Shown here piece by piece: positions 1 through 9,830 of a stretch of DNA of 64,000 nt (positions within the stretch are counted from its first letter, which is position 1; every line of letters starts with the position of its first letter). The position numbers were made by a program, and so were the translations under genes. The DNA comes from CAZEHS01 sp964424355. GTDB lineage: Bacteria > Bacillota > Clostridia > Peptostreptococcales > Acidaminobacteraceae. The notes below the pieces were generated by a model. The model ran no database searches. It saw nothing but the letters and a program-made list of their open reading frames with translations, and was not told the DNA's origin. Location of the stretch: the NCBI GenBank assembly GCA_964424355.1, contig CAYRIO010000001.1, forward strand, positions 248,001 through 312,000. Direction: 5' to 3'.

Positions 1-396
1 AAGCCCGGCAAGCTTGACCCGGAAGAGTTTGAAATCATGAAGACCCACGCGGCACTGGGATACACGGCCCTCAAACAGGCTCAAAGGCAGTTGGGAAGCG
101 GTCAGACCTTCCTGAGTACCGCCATGGAGATCTGTTTGAGGCACCACGAGAAATGGGATGGGTCCGGGTATCCAGATGGACTGAAAGGACCCGAAATTCC
201 GCTTTCTGCTCGGCTCATGGCTCTGGCGGATGTCTATGATGCCCTGATCAGTCCCCGGGTGTACAAGGCTGCGTTCTCTCACGAAAGTGCGGTGGAAACA
301 ATTTTGGAAGGATCCGGATCCCATTTTGATCCGGCGGTCGTTGAAGCGTTCCGGCAGGTGAGCAATCAATTCAGAAACCTGCTGTCAGAAGTTTAA
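1..396 (+). CDS. HD-GYP domain protein, C-terminal fragment (5' end outside window)
   Basis: The reading frame is open from the first base, so the gene starts upstream and only its last 131 residues are visible. They carry the second half of an HD-GYP phosphodiesterase domain: the HHEKWDGSGYP signature near residues 50-60, followed by the usual ADVYDAL helix. HD-GYP proteins hydrolyse cyclic di-GMP and are often fused to response-regulator or PAS modules; which one applies here cannot be seen. The stop lies 13 bases before the next gene's start, so the two may be cotranscribed. The internal ATG at 37 is not a likely true start because the domain is already under way there. Confidence 0.85.
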   Translation, partial: KPGKLDPEEFEIMKTHAALGYTALKQAQRQLGSGQTFLSTAMEICLRHHEKWDGSGYPDGLKGPEIPLSARLMALADVYDALISPRVYKAAFSHESAVETILEGSGSHFDPAVVEAFRQVSNQFRNLLSEV

Positions 397-409
397 AAGG
401 GAGGTCGCC

Positions 410-2353
410 ATGGTATTCAAAGAGAAAGCATTGGCTGAGAAAAGACCGGATCGGATCAGAGATGTGAAGCTGCCACGCCGTGAATCCTATTACCCTTCCC
501 CGGCGGATTGGCGGGAGGAAATCCTCTATTTCTTATTGCCGGATCGTTTCAGTGATGGCAAGGAGGCGACACGGCCCCTGCTGGATCGAACAAAGCTCAA
601 AGAGTCCCGAAAAGTACTGGCAGGGGATGCAGTCTGGCGCTGGGACCTGTGGACCCAAAGCGGCGGCGGACGCTGGCAGGGAGGGACGCTGAAAGGGGTG
701 ATCTCCAAATTAGGCTATCTGAAAAAGCTGGGGATCACTGCCATCTGGTTGGGCCCGGTCTTCAAGCAGCGGGGACATCAGAATACCTACCATGGGTACG
801 CCATCCAGGATTTTCTGGATGTGGACCCCCGGCTGGGAACCCGGCAGGATCTGGTGGACCTGGTTGATCAAGCCCACGGGCTAGGGCTTCGTGTTATCCT
901 GGATACCATTTTCAATCACTCCGGTGCAAACTGGCTTTACGGGGCCGGGGAGGACGCCTTCACGCCGGAGTACACAGAAGGCCGCTATCCCTTTGGCTCC
1001 TGGAGAGGTGCCGAGGGGGAAGCCATTGCTGCGATTGCAGGTCCCGAGGACGGTGTGTGGCCCCAGGAGCTGCAGAACACCGATGTGTATACCCGGGCTG
1101 GTCGTGGGAATCTGGGGCAGGGCGAAATCGACAATGCCCAGGCCGAGCACAAACGCACGGATTTTGAAGATCTGCGCAATTTCGAGCTGATGGGCTCCGG
1201 TGTCATTGAGGATCTGGTGCGCTGTTATCAGTACTGGATCGCCCTCACGGACTGTGACGGATTTCGTATCGATACCCTGAAGCATGTGTCTTTGGATGAA
1301 GCCCGCCGGTTCTGCGGGGCCATCAAGGAATTTGCGGCCAATATCGGCAAGGTGGATTTTTTCCTGGTCGGTGAAATCGCCGGGGGCGATTTTGTGGAGG
1401 ACCGGTATCTGGACGTGTTGGAACGGAACCTCAATGCTGCCCTGGATATCGGGGAAATGCGGCTGAGTCTGAATAAGCTGGCCAAAGGCCAGGAGCATCC
1501 CGGCCCGTTTTTTGCCGGTTTCGATGAAGGCACCGCCATCATGGGGACCCATCGGAACCTGGGGAGCCGCCATGTATCCATCCTGGATGATCACGACCAT
1601 GTGTTTGGAGATAAGATCCGTTTTGGGGCGGAGGCAGTAAGCGAGCGGCAGCAGCTGGCCGGAGCCGCGCTGCTGCTCTTCACCTTGGGCGTGCCCTGCA
1701 TCTATGCCGGCACCGAGCTGGGGCTCACAGGGCCGGAACCGGAAGAGCGGCAGTGGCTTTCCAATTGGAAAAAATCCGATGTGTATCTCCGGGAAGCCCT
1801 CTTTGGACCGGAGCATCCCCTGAAGGACGGCCTTTCAGGTCTGCCGGATAAAGCCGAGCGGTTCGATGAAACCCTTCCAGGGTTCGGCCCCTTCGGTACA
1901 CGGGGCTATCACTGCTTTGATGAGAACAATCCTGTTTTTAAAGGGTACTGTGCCATCACGGGTCTGCGGCAAACCCTGCCGGCCCTGCGGTATGGCAGAC
2001 AGTATCTGCGGCCCATCGCCTTCAATGATGCAGCCTTCACAGTGAAGGGGCCCGGTGAGATCACCGCCTGGTCTCGAATCCTCAACGATGAGGAGGTGCT
2101 GTGTGTGATCAATACCCATGGATCGGAGAACCGTGGGGCCGCTGTGCTGGTAGATGCCCGCCTTGCGGAACCGGGCCAGAAATACACGGTGCTCTTTTGC
2201 GCCAGCCACGCCATGGACCCTGAGGGATACCAGGGGAAATGGACGCCCGGCACGACCATCACCGTGAACCAACCGGAGAACGGGCTGCCCGCCATCGCCA
2301 TCTTTAACCTGCCCCCCTCAGAGGTGTTGGTATTGGTGAATCAGGTGAAATAG
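410..2353 (+). CDS. GH13 alpha-amylase family glycosidase
   Basis: This 647-residue protein has the GH13 catalytic barrel. Region I (DTIFNHSG) lies near residue 165. Region II (DGFRID) gives the likely nucleophile Asp288, the GEIAGG segment gives the likely acid/base Glu322, and the DDHDH segment near residue 396 supplies the third acidic residue. The N-terminal LPDRFSDG segment is typical of maltogenic or cyclomaltodextrinase-like enzymes. No signal peptide is visible, so it should act in the cytoplasm on imported or stored alpha-glucans. The start has a good Shine-Dalgarno (GGGAGG) 7 bases upstream. The exact substrate cannot be read from sequence. A strong terminator follows. Confidence 0.85.
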   Translation: MVFKEKALAEKRPDRIRDVKLPRRESYYPSPADWREEILYFLLPDRFSDGKEATRPLLDRTKLKESRKVLAGDAVWRWDLWTQSGGGRWQGGTLKGVISKLGYLKKLGITAIWLGPVFKQRGHQNTYHGYAIQDFLDVDPRLGTRQDLVDLVDQAHGLGLRVILDTIFNHSGANWLYGAGEDAFTPEYTEGRYPFGSWRGAEGEAIAAIAGPEDGVWPQELQNTDVYTRAGRGNLGQGEIDNAQAEHKRTDFEDLRNFELMGSGVIEDLVRCYQYWIALTDCDGFRIDTLKHVSLDEARRFCGAIKEFAANIGKVDFFLVGEIAGGDFVEDRYLDVLERNLNAALDIGEMRLSLNKLAKGQEHPGPFFAGFDEGTAIMGTHRNLGSRHVSILDDHDHVFGDKIRFGAEAVSERQQLAGAALLLFTLGVPCIYAGTELGLTGPEPEERQWLSNWKKSDVYLREALFGPEHPLKDGLSGLPDKAERFDETLPGFGPFGTRGYHCFDENNPVFKGYCAITGLRQTLPALRYGRQYLRPIAFNDAAFTVKGPGEITAWSRILNDEEVLCVINTHGSENRGAAVLVDARLAEPGQKYTVLFCASHAMDPEGYQGKWTPGTTITVNQPENGLPAIAIFNLPPSEVLVLVNQVK

Positions 2354-2391
2354 ATTTGAAATGAATCATGACATCACTGCCATGACACGTG

Positions 2392-2421
2392 ACCCGCTTT
2401 TATTACAAAAGCGGGTTTTTC
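2392..2421 (+). terminator. Rho-independent terminator after GH13 gene
   Basis: A 10-bp perfect inverted repeat (ACCCGCTTTT / AAAAGCGGGT) with a 5-base loop is followed by a run of five T. It ends the GH13 transcript about 40 bases after its stop and separates it from the large kinase. Confidence 0.85.
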
Positions 2422-2507
2422 CTGTGTGTCAAAGGTGTGTTATCCCGGTTTTTAAGGGTATATACCTATGAAATAGGTGGGGAATCCGGAAACTGGGAGG
2501 GAATGCG

Positions 2508-5500
2508 ATGGGGCCAAGGACTTTTAACAGAAGGATTGGGATAGTTCTTATATGCTGCCTGATGTTGGGCTTGTTCAGCATGCCTATCGGTCTTTCCAAC
2601 GCAGGGACTCAGCCGAAGGAAATAACCATCGCCTGTAGTCGGGATTCCTATCCCTTCCATTATGCCGATGAAAACGGGAAAGCTGCTGGAATCACCATTG
2701 ATTTCTGGAACCTGTGGTCGAAGAAAACCGGTATCAAGGTAAAATACCTGATTAGCGATTGGGATACCTCCCTTAAAAATGTGAAGGACAAGAAGGCGGA
2801 TGTCCATGCCGGCTGTTTTTATACAGCCGAGCGGGATGCCTACCTGGATTATGCGTTTCCCATCGTGGAGGCAGAAACCCATATATTCTATAATGCCGCA
2901 TTACAGAACATCCGGGAGCTGAAGGATCTCAGGCCCTTTACCGTCGGCGTCGTGAAGGGGGATTACTCGGAGACCTTTGTCCGGAATAATTTGAAGGATG
3001 CATCCCTGAGAACCTTTAACTCGTATGAGGCAATCATGGCTGCAGCGAAAGAGGGGTCTATCCAGGTTTTTGTAGCCGATACCCTGACGGCCCTTCCGGT
3101 TATGGAAAAAGTACTGCCCGTGGGTTTGTTCACGTACAATGTGGATCAGCCCCTGTACACCAATTTTTTCTATGCCGCCGCTCAGGATGGCAAATCAGAT
3201 CTGGTGCAGCGGATCAATGCCGGTATGGGCAGTATCGTCCAGGTTGAGCGGCAGGCCATCCTGGATAAATGGCTGCCTAAAAGCAGTGGTGGGATGAACA
3301 GCGTAAAGATAGCGATCAGCATGGATTATCCACCGTTCTCTTTCCAAAGCGATAGCGGGAATCCTCAGGGGCTCCTAGTGGATATGTGGCGGTTGTGGGG
3401 GCAAAAGACGGGAACGAATATTGAGTTTGTGATGGGTTCGTGGTCTAAAACATTGAAGGATGTTGAATCCGGTGCGGCGGATATCCATTCCGGCCTGTTC
3501 TATACGGAGGAGCGGAGTAAATTCATGAACTTCTCCCAGATGTACTATGAGGTGGAGTCCAGGATATTCTTCAATACAGAACAAAAGATCTTTGAAGGTG
3601 TGAAGGATCTGCAGGGCAAGGTCGTTGGGGCCAATAAGAATTCTTATCAGGAGACATATCTGCGAGAACATTATCCTACCCTGAAAGTGATCGGATTTGA
3701 AAATTCCACCAGTATGGTTGAGGCTGCAGATTATGGGCTGATTGATGCGTTTATTGAAGAATCCGCCGCGCTGAAAGGCAATTATGCGGTCTATGGAAAA
3801 GCATTCAACAACAAGGCTCTCCCGGATGTAAGCTTTAGGGAAGACATGCTTGCAGGGATCACAAAGAATAAGCCGGATCTGCTGAATAAAGTGAATCAGG
3901 GTCTGGAGCAGATCACTCAGGACGAATGGCAGGAGCTTGAAATCAAGTGGATCAGTGATCCCACGGACAGGATTTTTGTTAAACCCGTTGAACTGGGGCT
4001 GACCGATGCTGAGAAAGCATGGATCCGCAATCATCCGGTGATCCGTGTCGGTGCGGATAAGAACCAAAATCCGGTTCAGTATCAGGATGGCCCCCTCGCA
4101 AAAGGGATCGCCACAGATTATGCCCGGTATATCCTGGGACGGATCGGTATCAAACCCGAAATCAAACTGATGGACTGGCCAGATATCCTCAGTGCTATCA
4201 AGACGGGGGACACACTGGATGCCTCCTTTAATATTCAAAAGACAGATGAACGGTCAAAATATCTCAGCTTCAGCCGACCGTTCCTTAAAGTACCCCATAT
4301 GATTGTGACAAAGGCAGACCGGAAACTGATCAATAGCTTCGCAGAGCTTAAGGGAAAGACGGTTGCTGTGGAGAAGGGCTACTATAAGATAGAGTACTTC
4401 AATAAGGACAATGCCATTAAGATGTTGGAGGTGGGCAACACCCTGGAAGCGCTTCTGGCGGTTTCTTCAGGCCGTGCGGATGCGTATATCGGTGATAAAC
4501 TGACAACCGCTAATTATATCAGTGCAAACTCCCTTAAAAACCTGCGGATCAGTGAATATACCGAACTGGGAACTTACAATGTGTCAGTGGGATTCCGCAA
4601 GGAAATGGCCCCCTTGGCGGATATCATCAACAAGGTCCTGGACACGATGACGGAATCAGAGAAAAAGCAGATCCTCTCCAAATACTCCGGATTGGATGAA
4701 GGGGGTTCCATCTATCTCAGTGAGGCGGAACAGGTATGGCTGCGGAATCATAACCCGGTTCGTGCCGGTATGCAGAACGGTTGGGCACCTGTGGAATACG
4801 TCAATGAACTGGAGGAAACGGCAGGCGTATCCAGCGACTACAGCTCCCGTTTTGAGCGGATGTTGAATGTTCAACTGAACCCGTTTCTTTCTTCCTCATA
4901 TAGTGAATTGGTGGACATGATGAAGACGGGTAAACTGGACATCATCACCGCCGCGGTGAAATCTCCGGATAAATTCAAATACATGAGCTTTTCAAAGCCC
5001 TACATGGTGTCTCCCATGGCGTTGATCACCCTGGATGAATCTCCCTTTGTCGGAGGACTCGACAATATATCCGAGGAAAGGCTCGGGGTAATCAAGGATG
5101 GTTTTTCGGAGGATATGCTGAAGCTCTACCACAGCGACCTGACTTACCAGCGTTTTCCAGACGAAGCAAACCTTTATCAGGCACTTTCCAATGGGACCAT
5201 AGACCTTATCCTGGACAGCATGGTCAGTATCGATTATATGAGCCGGCTCAAGGGCATCAGCAATCTGCGGGTTTCCAATATCACGGAGTACAACTATGAA
5301 ATCTGCTTCGGAATCCGCAGGGACTGGCAGGCAACCCTGATCATCGTCAATAAGATGCTCGATAGCATCAGTGCTGTTGAAAAGGACTCCACTGAAAAAT
5401 ACTGGCTCAGTAAATTACCACCGGACAAACAGCCTCTGGAGCGGTACCGCAATAACCTCATTATTGTCTCAGCAGTGGTTCTCCTGATTGCTGGTCTGGT

Positions 5501-7781
5501 AATTTTTTGGAACCGAAAGCTGCAGCGGGAAATCAACGATCGGAAGCAAATTGAAATCGAACTGAAGGCCGCAAAGGAATCGGCGGATGTGGCAAGCCGT
5601 TCTAAAACGGAATTTCTGGCGAATATGTCCCATGAAATACGAACGCCGATGAATGCGGTCATCGGGATGGCCACCCTGATGGGTCGAACGGATCTCAGCC
5701 ACCAGCAGCGGGATTATCTGAACAAAATCATTCAGGCAGCCTACAACCTATTAAACCTCATCAATGGCATTCTTGATTTTTCAAAGATTGAAGCCGGAAA
5801 AATGGATTTGGAAGAAGTTGAATTCGAACTGGAAGCCGTCCTGGATAACGTGGCCAGTATCATCGGCCTCAAGGCCAAGGACAAGAACATTGAGCTGATT
5901 ATCCGCAAAGAGGCAAGTGTTCCCTTGCGTTTGATTGGGGATCCTCTGCGTCTGGAGCAGGTATTGGTGAATCTGGCCAGTAACGCCATCAAATTCACCC
6001 ACGTGGGGGAGGTTGAAATCACTATCAGAAGCACCCGACATGACGACAACCAAGTGACGGTAAGGTTCGGTGTCAGGGATACTGGAATCGGGATGTCGGA
6101 GGAACAGATTTCACTGCTGTTCCAACCCTTCACGCAGTCGGATTCTTCCACAACCCGAAAATTCGGGGGGACGGGTTTAGGGCTCAGCATCTCAAAAAAA
6201 CTGATAGAACTCATGGGTGGGCACATCTGGGCCAGCTGTCAGCTGGGGAGCGGCTGCATGTTCAGCTTTGAAGTAGCCCTGAAGTACGTTAAGGGAGCTG
6301 GTCAGACGGACAGTACCCTCATGAGTACCTTGGGGGATTTGAGGGTCTTGGTTGTGGAAGACAACCCTTCGGCTCGGGATGTGCTGGAGGGCTACATGGC
6401 CGATTTCAATTTGGAGACGGACAGCTTCGAATCTGGGGAAGAAGCGCTGGAAGCGCTTGAAATTCAGGATTATGATTTGATCTTAATGGACTGGCGGTTG
6501 GGAGGCATCGATGGGCTGGAAACCGCCCGCATCATTCAGAATATGAACCTGAAGCATCGGCCGAAGATCATCATGGTAACTGCGTATGGAAATGAGGAGC
6601 TTCTGGAAGGATTGCAGGGGGATGGCGTGGACGGCATGCTCATGAAGCCGGTTAGCGAATCCGTCCTCTTCAATACGATCCAAAACCTTTTCTCAGAGGG
6701 GTCCGATCACGATAAATGGTCAGCGCCCCACCGCATGCGCTTGAACGAAAACTTCCTGAAAGGCCGGCGCATCCTGGTGGTGGAGGACAATGCCATGAAC
6801 CAGCAGCTGGCTCAAGAGCTCCTGGAAAGTGTAGGCGCCAAAGTGAGTGTTGCTGAAAACGGGCTAAAAGCTTTGGTCCATCTAGAGAAAACCATGAACG
6901 CCTACGACCTGGTATTCATGGATCTTCAAATGCCGGAAATGGATGGCTTCGAAGCCACTCAGCGGATTCGGAAAATGGAAGGCTGGGGTGGAATCCCCAT
7001 CATCGCCATGACTGCCGATGTGCTGACCGGTATTTACGAAAGCTGCCTGAACAGCGGCATGAACGATTACATTTCCAAGCCGATCCGTGTGGAAGAACTC
7101 TATGAAAAGCTGGCATTTTGGCTGGAAATCCGAGAACCGTATTACACTGCGGTATCCACTGAGGATGTGCCGCATCTGGAGGGGAATCCTATCGATTCCC
7201 ATAAGGCTATCAAAAACCTTGGCGGAAATGTTGACTTGTACCACGTTGTACTGGAACGTTTTGCTGAAACCTATGGGGATTTTGATGCGGCAATCCAGGC
7301 GCGGCTCAAATTGGATACACACGCGGATGCTCTTCGCTATTTCCATACCCTGAAGGGCCATGGGGGGAATATTGGAAGCGATGTCATCGCTCAGGAAGCA
7401 GAAACGGCGGAGAATCTTCTTAAAAACGGTGACCTTGAAGCATTAAAAACCGTGACGACCTCTCTGGGGAACCACATTCAGATGCTGATATCAGGAATAA
7501 AACGGGATCTGAAACAGAAGGAAGTCACTCCGAGTGAAGCGGATTCATGGAACCCCGATGAATTAATCCATCATTTTGATGCTCTGAGACAGTCAGTCAA
7601 ATCAAAGAAGCCCACTGCCATTCAGGAGGGGCTAACGGTCTTGTTTGAAAAAAGGGTGCCTCAGGAGGTAGATGATGATTGTCGATCTTTGAAAAAACTG
7701 TGTGATCGCTATAAATACAAAGAGGCGGGAGCACTGATTGAAGGGATAGTGGATCGGTTGAAAAAGTTGTTGTGGAATTAG
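2508..7781 (+). CDS. Giant hybrid sensor histidine kinase with four tandem SBP_bac_3-type sensor domains
   Basis: The 1757-residue protein begins with a signal/anchor segment (about residues 9-30). Four consecutive extracytoplasmic solute-binding-like domains follow, at about 35-265, 267-490, 505-730 and 745-970; each opens with a strand such as ITIACSRDSYPFHY or VKIAISMDYPPFSF. One transmembrane helix (about 982-1001) leads to a HisKA domain with His1042 in MSHEIRTP, then an HATPase domain with DTGIGM and GGTGLGLSISK. Two receiver domains follow (Asp1328 and Asp1472), then an Hpt domain (His1613 in FHTLKGHGG). This is a full phosphorelay in one chain, of the BvgS/EvgS type. BvgS has two Venus-flytrap domains; four is unusual. 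The ligands are probably polar amino acids, by family. No cognate output regulator is adjacent. The start has a GGGAGG site 7 bases upstream. Confidence 0.92.
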   Translation: MGPRTFNRRIGIVLICCLMLGLFSMPIGLSNAGTQPKEITIACSRDSYPFHYADENGKAAGITIDFWNLWSKKTGIKVKYLISDWDTSLKNVKDKKADVHAGCFYTAERDAYLDYAFPIVEAETHIFYNAALQNIRELKDLRPFTVGVVKGDYSETFVRNNLKDASLRTFNSYEAIMAAAKEGSIQVFVADTLTALPVMEKVLPVGLFTYNVDQPLYTNFFYAAAQDGKSDLVQRINAGMGSIVQVERQAILDKWLPKSSGGMNSVKIAISMDYPPFSFQSDSGNPQGLLVDMWRLWGQKTGTNIEFVMGSWSKTLKDVESGAADIHSGLFYTEERSKFMNFSQMYYEVESRIFFNTEQKIFEGVKDLQGKVVGANKNSYQETYLREHYPTLKVIGFENSTSMVEAADYGLIDAFIEESAALKGNYAVYGKAFNNKALPDVSFREDMLAGITKNKPDLLNKVNQGLEQITQDEWQELEIKWISDPTDRIFVKPVELGLTDAEKAWIRNHPVIRVGADKNQNPVQYQDGPLAKGIATDYARYILGRIGIKPEIKLMDWPDILSAIKTGDTLDASFNIQKTDERSKYLSFSRPFLKVPHMIVTKADRKLINSFAELKGKTVAVEKGYYKIEYFNKDNAIKMLEVGNTLEALLAVSSGRADAYIGDKLTTANYISANSLKNLRISEYTELGTYNVSVGFRKEMAPLADIINKVLDTMTESEKKQILSKYSGLDEGGSIYLSEAEQVWLRNHNPVRAGMQNGWAPVEYVNELEETAGVSSDYSSRFERMLNVQLNPFLSSSYSELVDMMKTGKLDIITAAVKSPDKFKYMSFSKPYMVSPMALITLDESPFVGGLDNISEERLGVIKDGFSEDMLKLYHSDLTYQRFPDEANLYQALSNGTIDLILDSMVSIDYMSRLKGISNLRVSNITEYNYEICFGIRRDWQATLIIVNKMLDSISAVEKDSTEKYWLSKLPPDKQPLERYRNNLIIVSAVVLLIAGLVIFWNRKLQREINDRKQIEIELKAAKESADVASRSKTEFLANMSHEIRTPMNAVIGMATLMGRTDLSHQQRDYLNKIIQAAYNLLNLINGILDFSKIEAGKMDLEEVEFELEAVLDNVASIIGLKAKDKNIELIIRKEASVPLRLIGDPLRLEQVLVNLASNAIKFTHVGEVEITIRSTRHDDNQVTVRFGVRDTGIGMSEEQISLLFQPFTQSDSSTTRKFGGTGLGLSISKKLIELMGGHIWASCQLGSGCMFSFEVALKYVKGAGQTDSTLMSTLGDLRVLVVEDNPSARDVLEGYMADFNLETDSFESGEEALEALEIQDYDLILMDWRLGGIDGLETARIIQNMNLKHRPKIIMVTAYGNEELLEGLQGDGVDGMLMKPVSESVLFNTIQNLFSEGSDHDKWSAPHRMRLNENFLKGRRILVVEDNAMNQQLAQELLESVGAKVSVAENGLKALVHLEKTMNAYDLVFMDLQMPEMDGFEATQRIRKMEGWGGIPIIAMTADVLTGIYESCLNSGMNDYISKPIRVEELYEKLAFWLEIREPYYTAVSTEDVPHLEGNPIDSHKAIKNLGGNVDLYHVVLERFAETYGDFDAAIQARLKLDTHADALRYFHTLKGHGGNIGSDVIAQEAETAENLLKNGDLEALKTVTTSLGNHIQMLISGIKRDLKQKEVTPSEADSWNPDELIHHFDALRQSVKSKKPTAIQEGLTVLFEKRVPQEVDDDCRSLKKLCDRYKYKEAGALIEGIVDRLKKLLWN

Positions 7782-7782
7782 A

Positions 7783-7814
7783 AAATCAGGAGCACCCATG
7801 GGTGCTCCTGATTT
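7783..7814. terminator. Bidirectional terminator, 32-bp perfect palindrome
   Basis: A perfect 16-bp inverted repeat (arm AAATCAGGAGCACCCA) lies between the convergent kinase and molybdopterin genes. Its outer A/T bases give a short U tract in both directions, so it can serve both transcripts. Confidence 0.8.
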
Positions 7815-7838
7815 GGTGGTGTGATTGATGGTAAAGGA

Positions 7839-9803
7839 TTACCGTTTTGTTATCCGCACCCGGCCCGCATTCAGAATGGCCTGCTCCCCCATATCACTGA
7901 CGCCGGAAGGGGACAGGTTATTGATGCACTGGCCTCGGTACTTCCAGGCCCCCTGCTTCATGGCGATAATTCCGGGACGGATGTTTGGATCGAGGAACGC
8001 CGTCGCCTCCAGGCTGCCAAAAGCATTGGAGAGCATCAAGCCGTCTCCGGCAGTGATGTCATAATGCGCAGCAGTATCCGGGTGGAACATTGCCTCGGGA
8101 AGGGTTTCATCAAGTTCCCAGGTGTGCTGGGAATTGATGCTGTGCCTGCGGTGGAAGGAGATAAGGGGCAATGTGTCATCCGGCGGGGTGTGCAGTGCGG
8201 TTACAAGGGATGCCGCTGCGTCAAGGGGAAGGGGGTGGTACAACCCGTCTTCAGTCAGGAACCGCTGATCCTGCCAAGGAACCTCCTGGCGGTTGGGAGA
8301 AGTAATCCACCCTTTTTCCTTCAGCTTTTCCAAGGTGATTCCGGTGTCATTAAGCGGACGGACCAATCGTTCAAGCCATTGAGCTGCGGTGAGCTGCGGG
8401 AATTCGAAGAGCTTCAGCCGCTTGGCCAGATCAGAAAAAATGTGAAGCTCCGAACGGGCCTGTCCCCGGGGCTGAACAATCTGAGGGGCATAATGGATGG
8501 TGGTGTTCCACATGCTGGACGAAATCAAGTCCTCTTCCTCCAGAAAAAAGGTGGCGGGGAGCACTAAATCCGCCAGTGCGGCGGTATCGGTCATAAAATG
8601 GTCGATAACCACTACGGTTTCAACGGCTTTCAGGGCCTGCGCAACACGGATGGCATCCGGCGCCTGCAAAGCGGGGTTGCCACAGGCGATAAAGAGCAGC
8701 TTTACCGCAGGATCAGAAGCACCCAGCAGGTGAGGGCCCAGATTGCCCTGTTGAAACAGTCGTTCATTTACGGGAAAACTGGGCTCTGCCCAACTGAAAT
8801 CGAAAAGGCCGGAATTCACTTTGTTGGCATAATTGACGCCTCCGCCGGCTACTCCCACCTGTCCGGTGAGTACAGCCAGAAGGTCGATCAGCCTGATGGC
8901 GGAGCCACCGGATTCATAGCGCTGCATGCCATACCCGATATAGGTGGCGCAGGGCTTTTTTACACCATAGGCCTGTGCCAGAAGGCTGACATCCTCCTGG
9001 GTTACGCCGCAGTGCGTCAGTAAAAGCTGGCGGTCCAGGTGGTTGATGAATTCCAGCAGCCCGGGCTGTTGGAAGCGGATATTTTGAGTGGCCTCCGAAT
9101 CGTCCTGTTCGGAAAAAAGTATGTGCTGTATGACTGCCAGGGCCAGGGCCCAGTCTGTACCGGGCAGCGGGCGGATGACGGTGTCTGCAAAGCTGGCTGT
9201 CGTACTGCTGATCGGATCGATCAGTATGACCCGGCAACCGTTTTTACGGGCTTTTGTCACCCAGGACATCAGGTGAAAATGGGTATCGGCAGGATTCTTC
9301 CCCCAAAAGATCAGGGTGTGGGCGTTGAGCAGATCTTCAGGGCTATGGGTGACAACTTTTCCAAAATCCCGGGTCTGCGCTTCGATTCCGGCCGCCCAGC
9401 AGAGGCTGCCGGTGAAAACAGTGCCGCCACCCAGGTGATGGAAAAAGAGTTCCATGGCACCCTTCAGTTTTCCGGCCGCACCGCCGCCCATATAGGAGGC
9501 GATACTGTGGTGCCCGTCGGTTTTCAGACAGTCCGTTACTTTTTCAGTGATAAAATCCAGGGCGGTATCCCAAGAAACAGGAATCCAGCCATCCGCGGTT
9601 TTTTGCATGGGTTCAAGGATCCTGTCAGGATGGTTCATCCGGGCAACATGGCTGCGGCCCTTGTTGCAGATCAGTTTACCCGTAACGGGATTCTCTTCGT
9701 TGGGCTCCAGGCTGATGATCTGACCATTCTCACGGATCACCTTGAAGCTGCATACCCCGAAACAGTCCAGGGGACAGGCGCTGATAAAAGTCTGTTGGCT
9801 CAT
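7839..9803 (-). CDS. Molybdopterin-dependent oxidoreductase with N-terminal [4Fe-4S] motif
   Basis: This 654-residue protein belongs to the bis-MGD (DMSO reductase) superfamily. Cys10, Cys14, Cys18 and Cys46 form a C-x3-C-x3-C-x27-C cluster motif at the N terminus. Molybdopterin-binding segments follow, including the FWGKNPADTH and DPISSTT region, GYGMQRYESGG, and a C-terminal dinucleotide-binding domain with ISFHRRHSINSQHTW. No Tat signal is seen, so it is probably cytoplasmic. It sits alone, with no iron-sulfur or membrane-anchor subunit gene beside it. Related monomeric enzymes act on oxidised or hydroxylated organic substrates, but the substrate here is unknown. It lies 27 bases downstream of the esterase gene, so the two could share a transcript. 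Confidence 0.85.
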   Translation of the reverse strand: MSQQTFISACPLDCFGVCSFKVIRENGQIISLEPNEENPVTGKLICNKGRSHVARMNHPDRILEPMQKTADGWIPVSWDTALDFITEKVTDCLKTDGHHSIASYMGGGAAGKLKGAMELFFHHLGGGTVFTGSLCWAAGIEAQTRDFGKVVTHSPEDLLNAHTLIFWGKNPADTHFHLMSWVTKARKNGCRVILIDPISSTTASFADTVIRPLPGTDWALALAVIQHILFSEQDDSEATQNIRFQQPGLLEFINHLDRQLLLTHCGVTQEDVSLLAQAYGVKKPCATYIGYGMQRYESGGSAIRLIDLLAVLTGQVGVAGGGVNYANKVNSGLFDFSWAEPSFPVNERLFQQGNLGPHLLGASDPAVKLLFIACGNPALQAPDAIRVAQALKAVETVVVIDHFMTDTAALADLVLPATFFLEEEDLISSSMWNTTIHYAPQIVQPRGQARSELHIFSDLAKRLKLFEFPQLTAAQWLERLVRPLNDTGITLEKLKEKGWITSPNRQEVPWQDQRFLTEDGLYHPLPLDAAASLVTALHTPPDDTLPLISFHRRHSINSQHTWELDETLPEAMFHPDTAAHYDITAGDGLMLSNAFGSLEATAFLDPNIRPGIIAMKQGAWKYRGQCINNLSPSGVSDMGEQAILNAGRVRITKR

Positions 9804-9830
9804 AAAGTCACCTTCCTGAGAGAGGCTTGA

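Noticed and set aside
2464..2478. ACCTAT-GAA-ATAGGT dyad upstream of the giant kinase as an operator
   Set aside because: The dyad is only 6 bp per arm with no adjacent regulator or clear promoter, so chance is a fair explanation.
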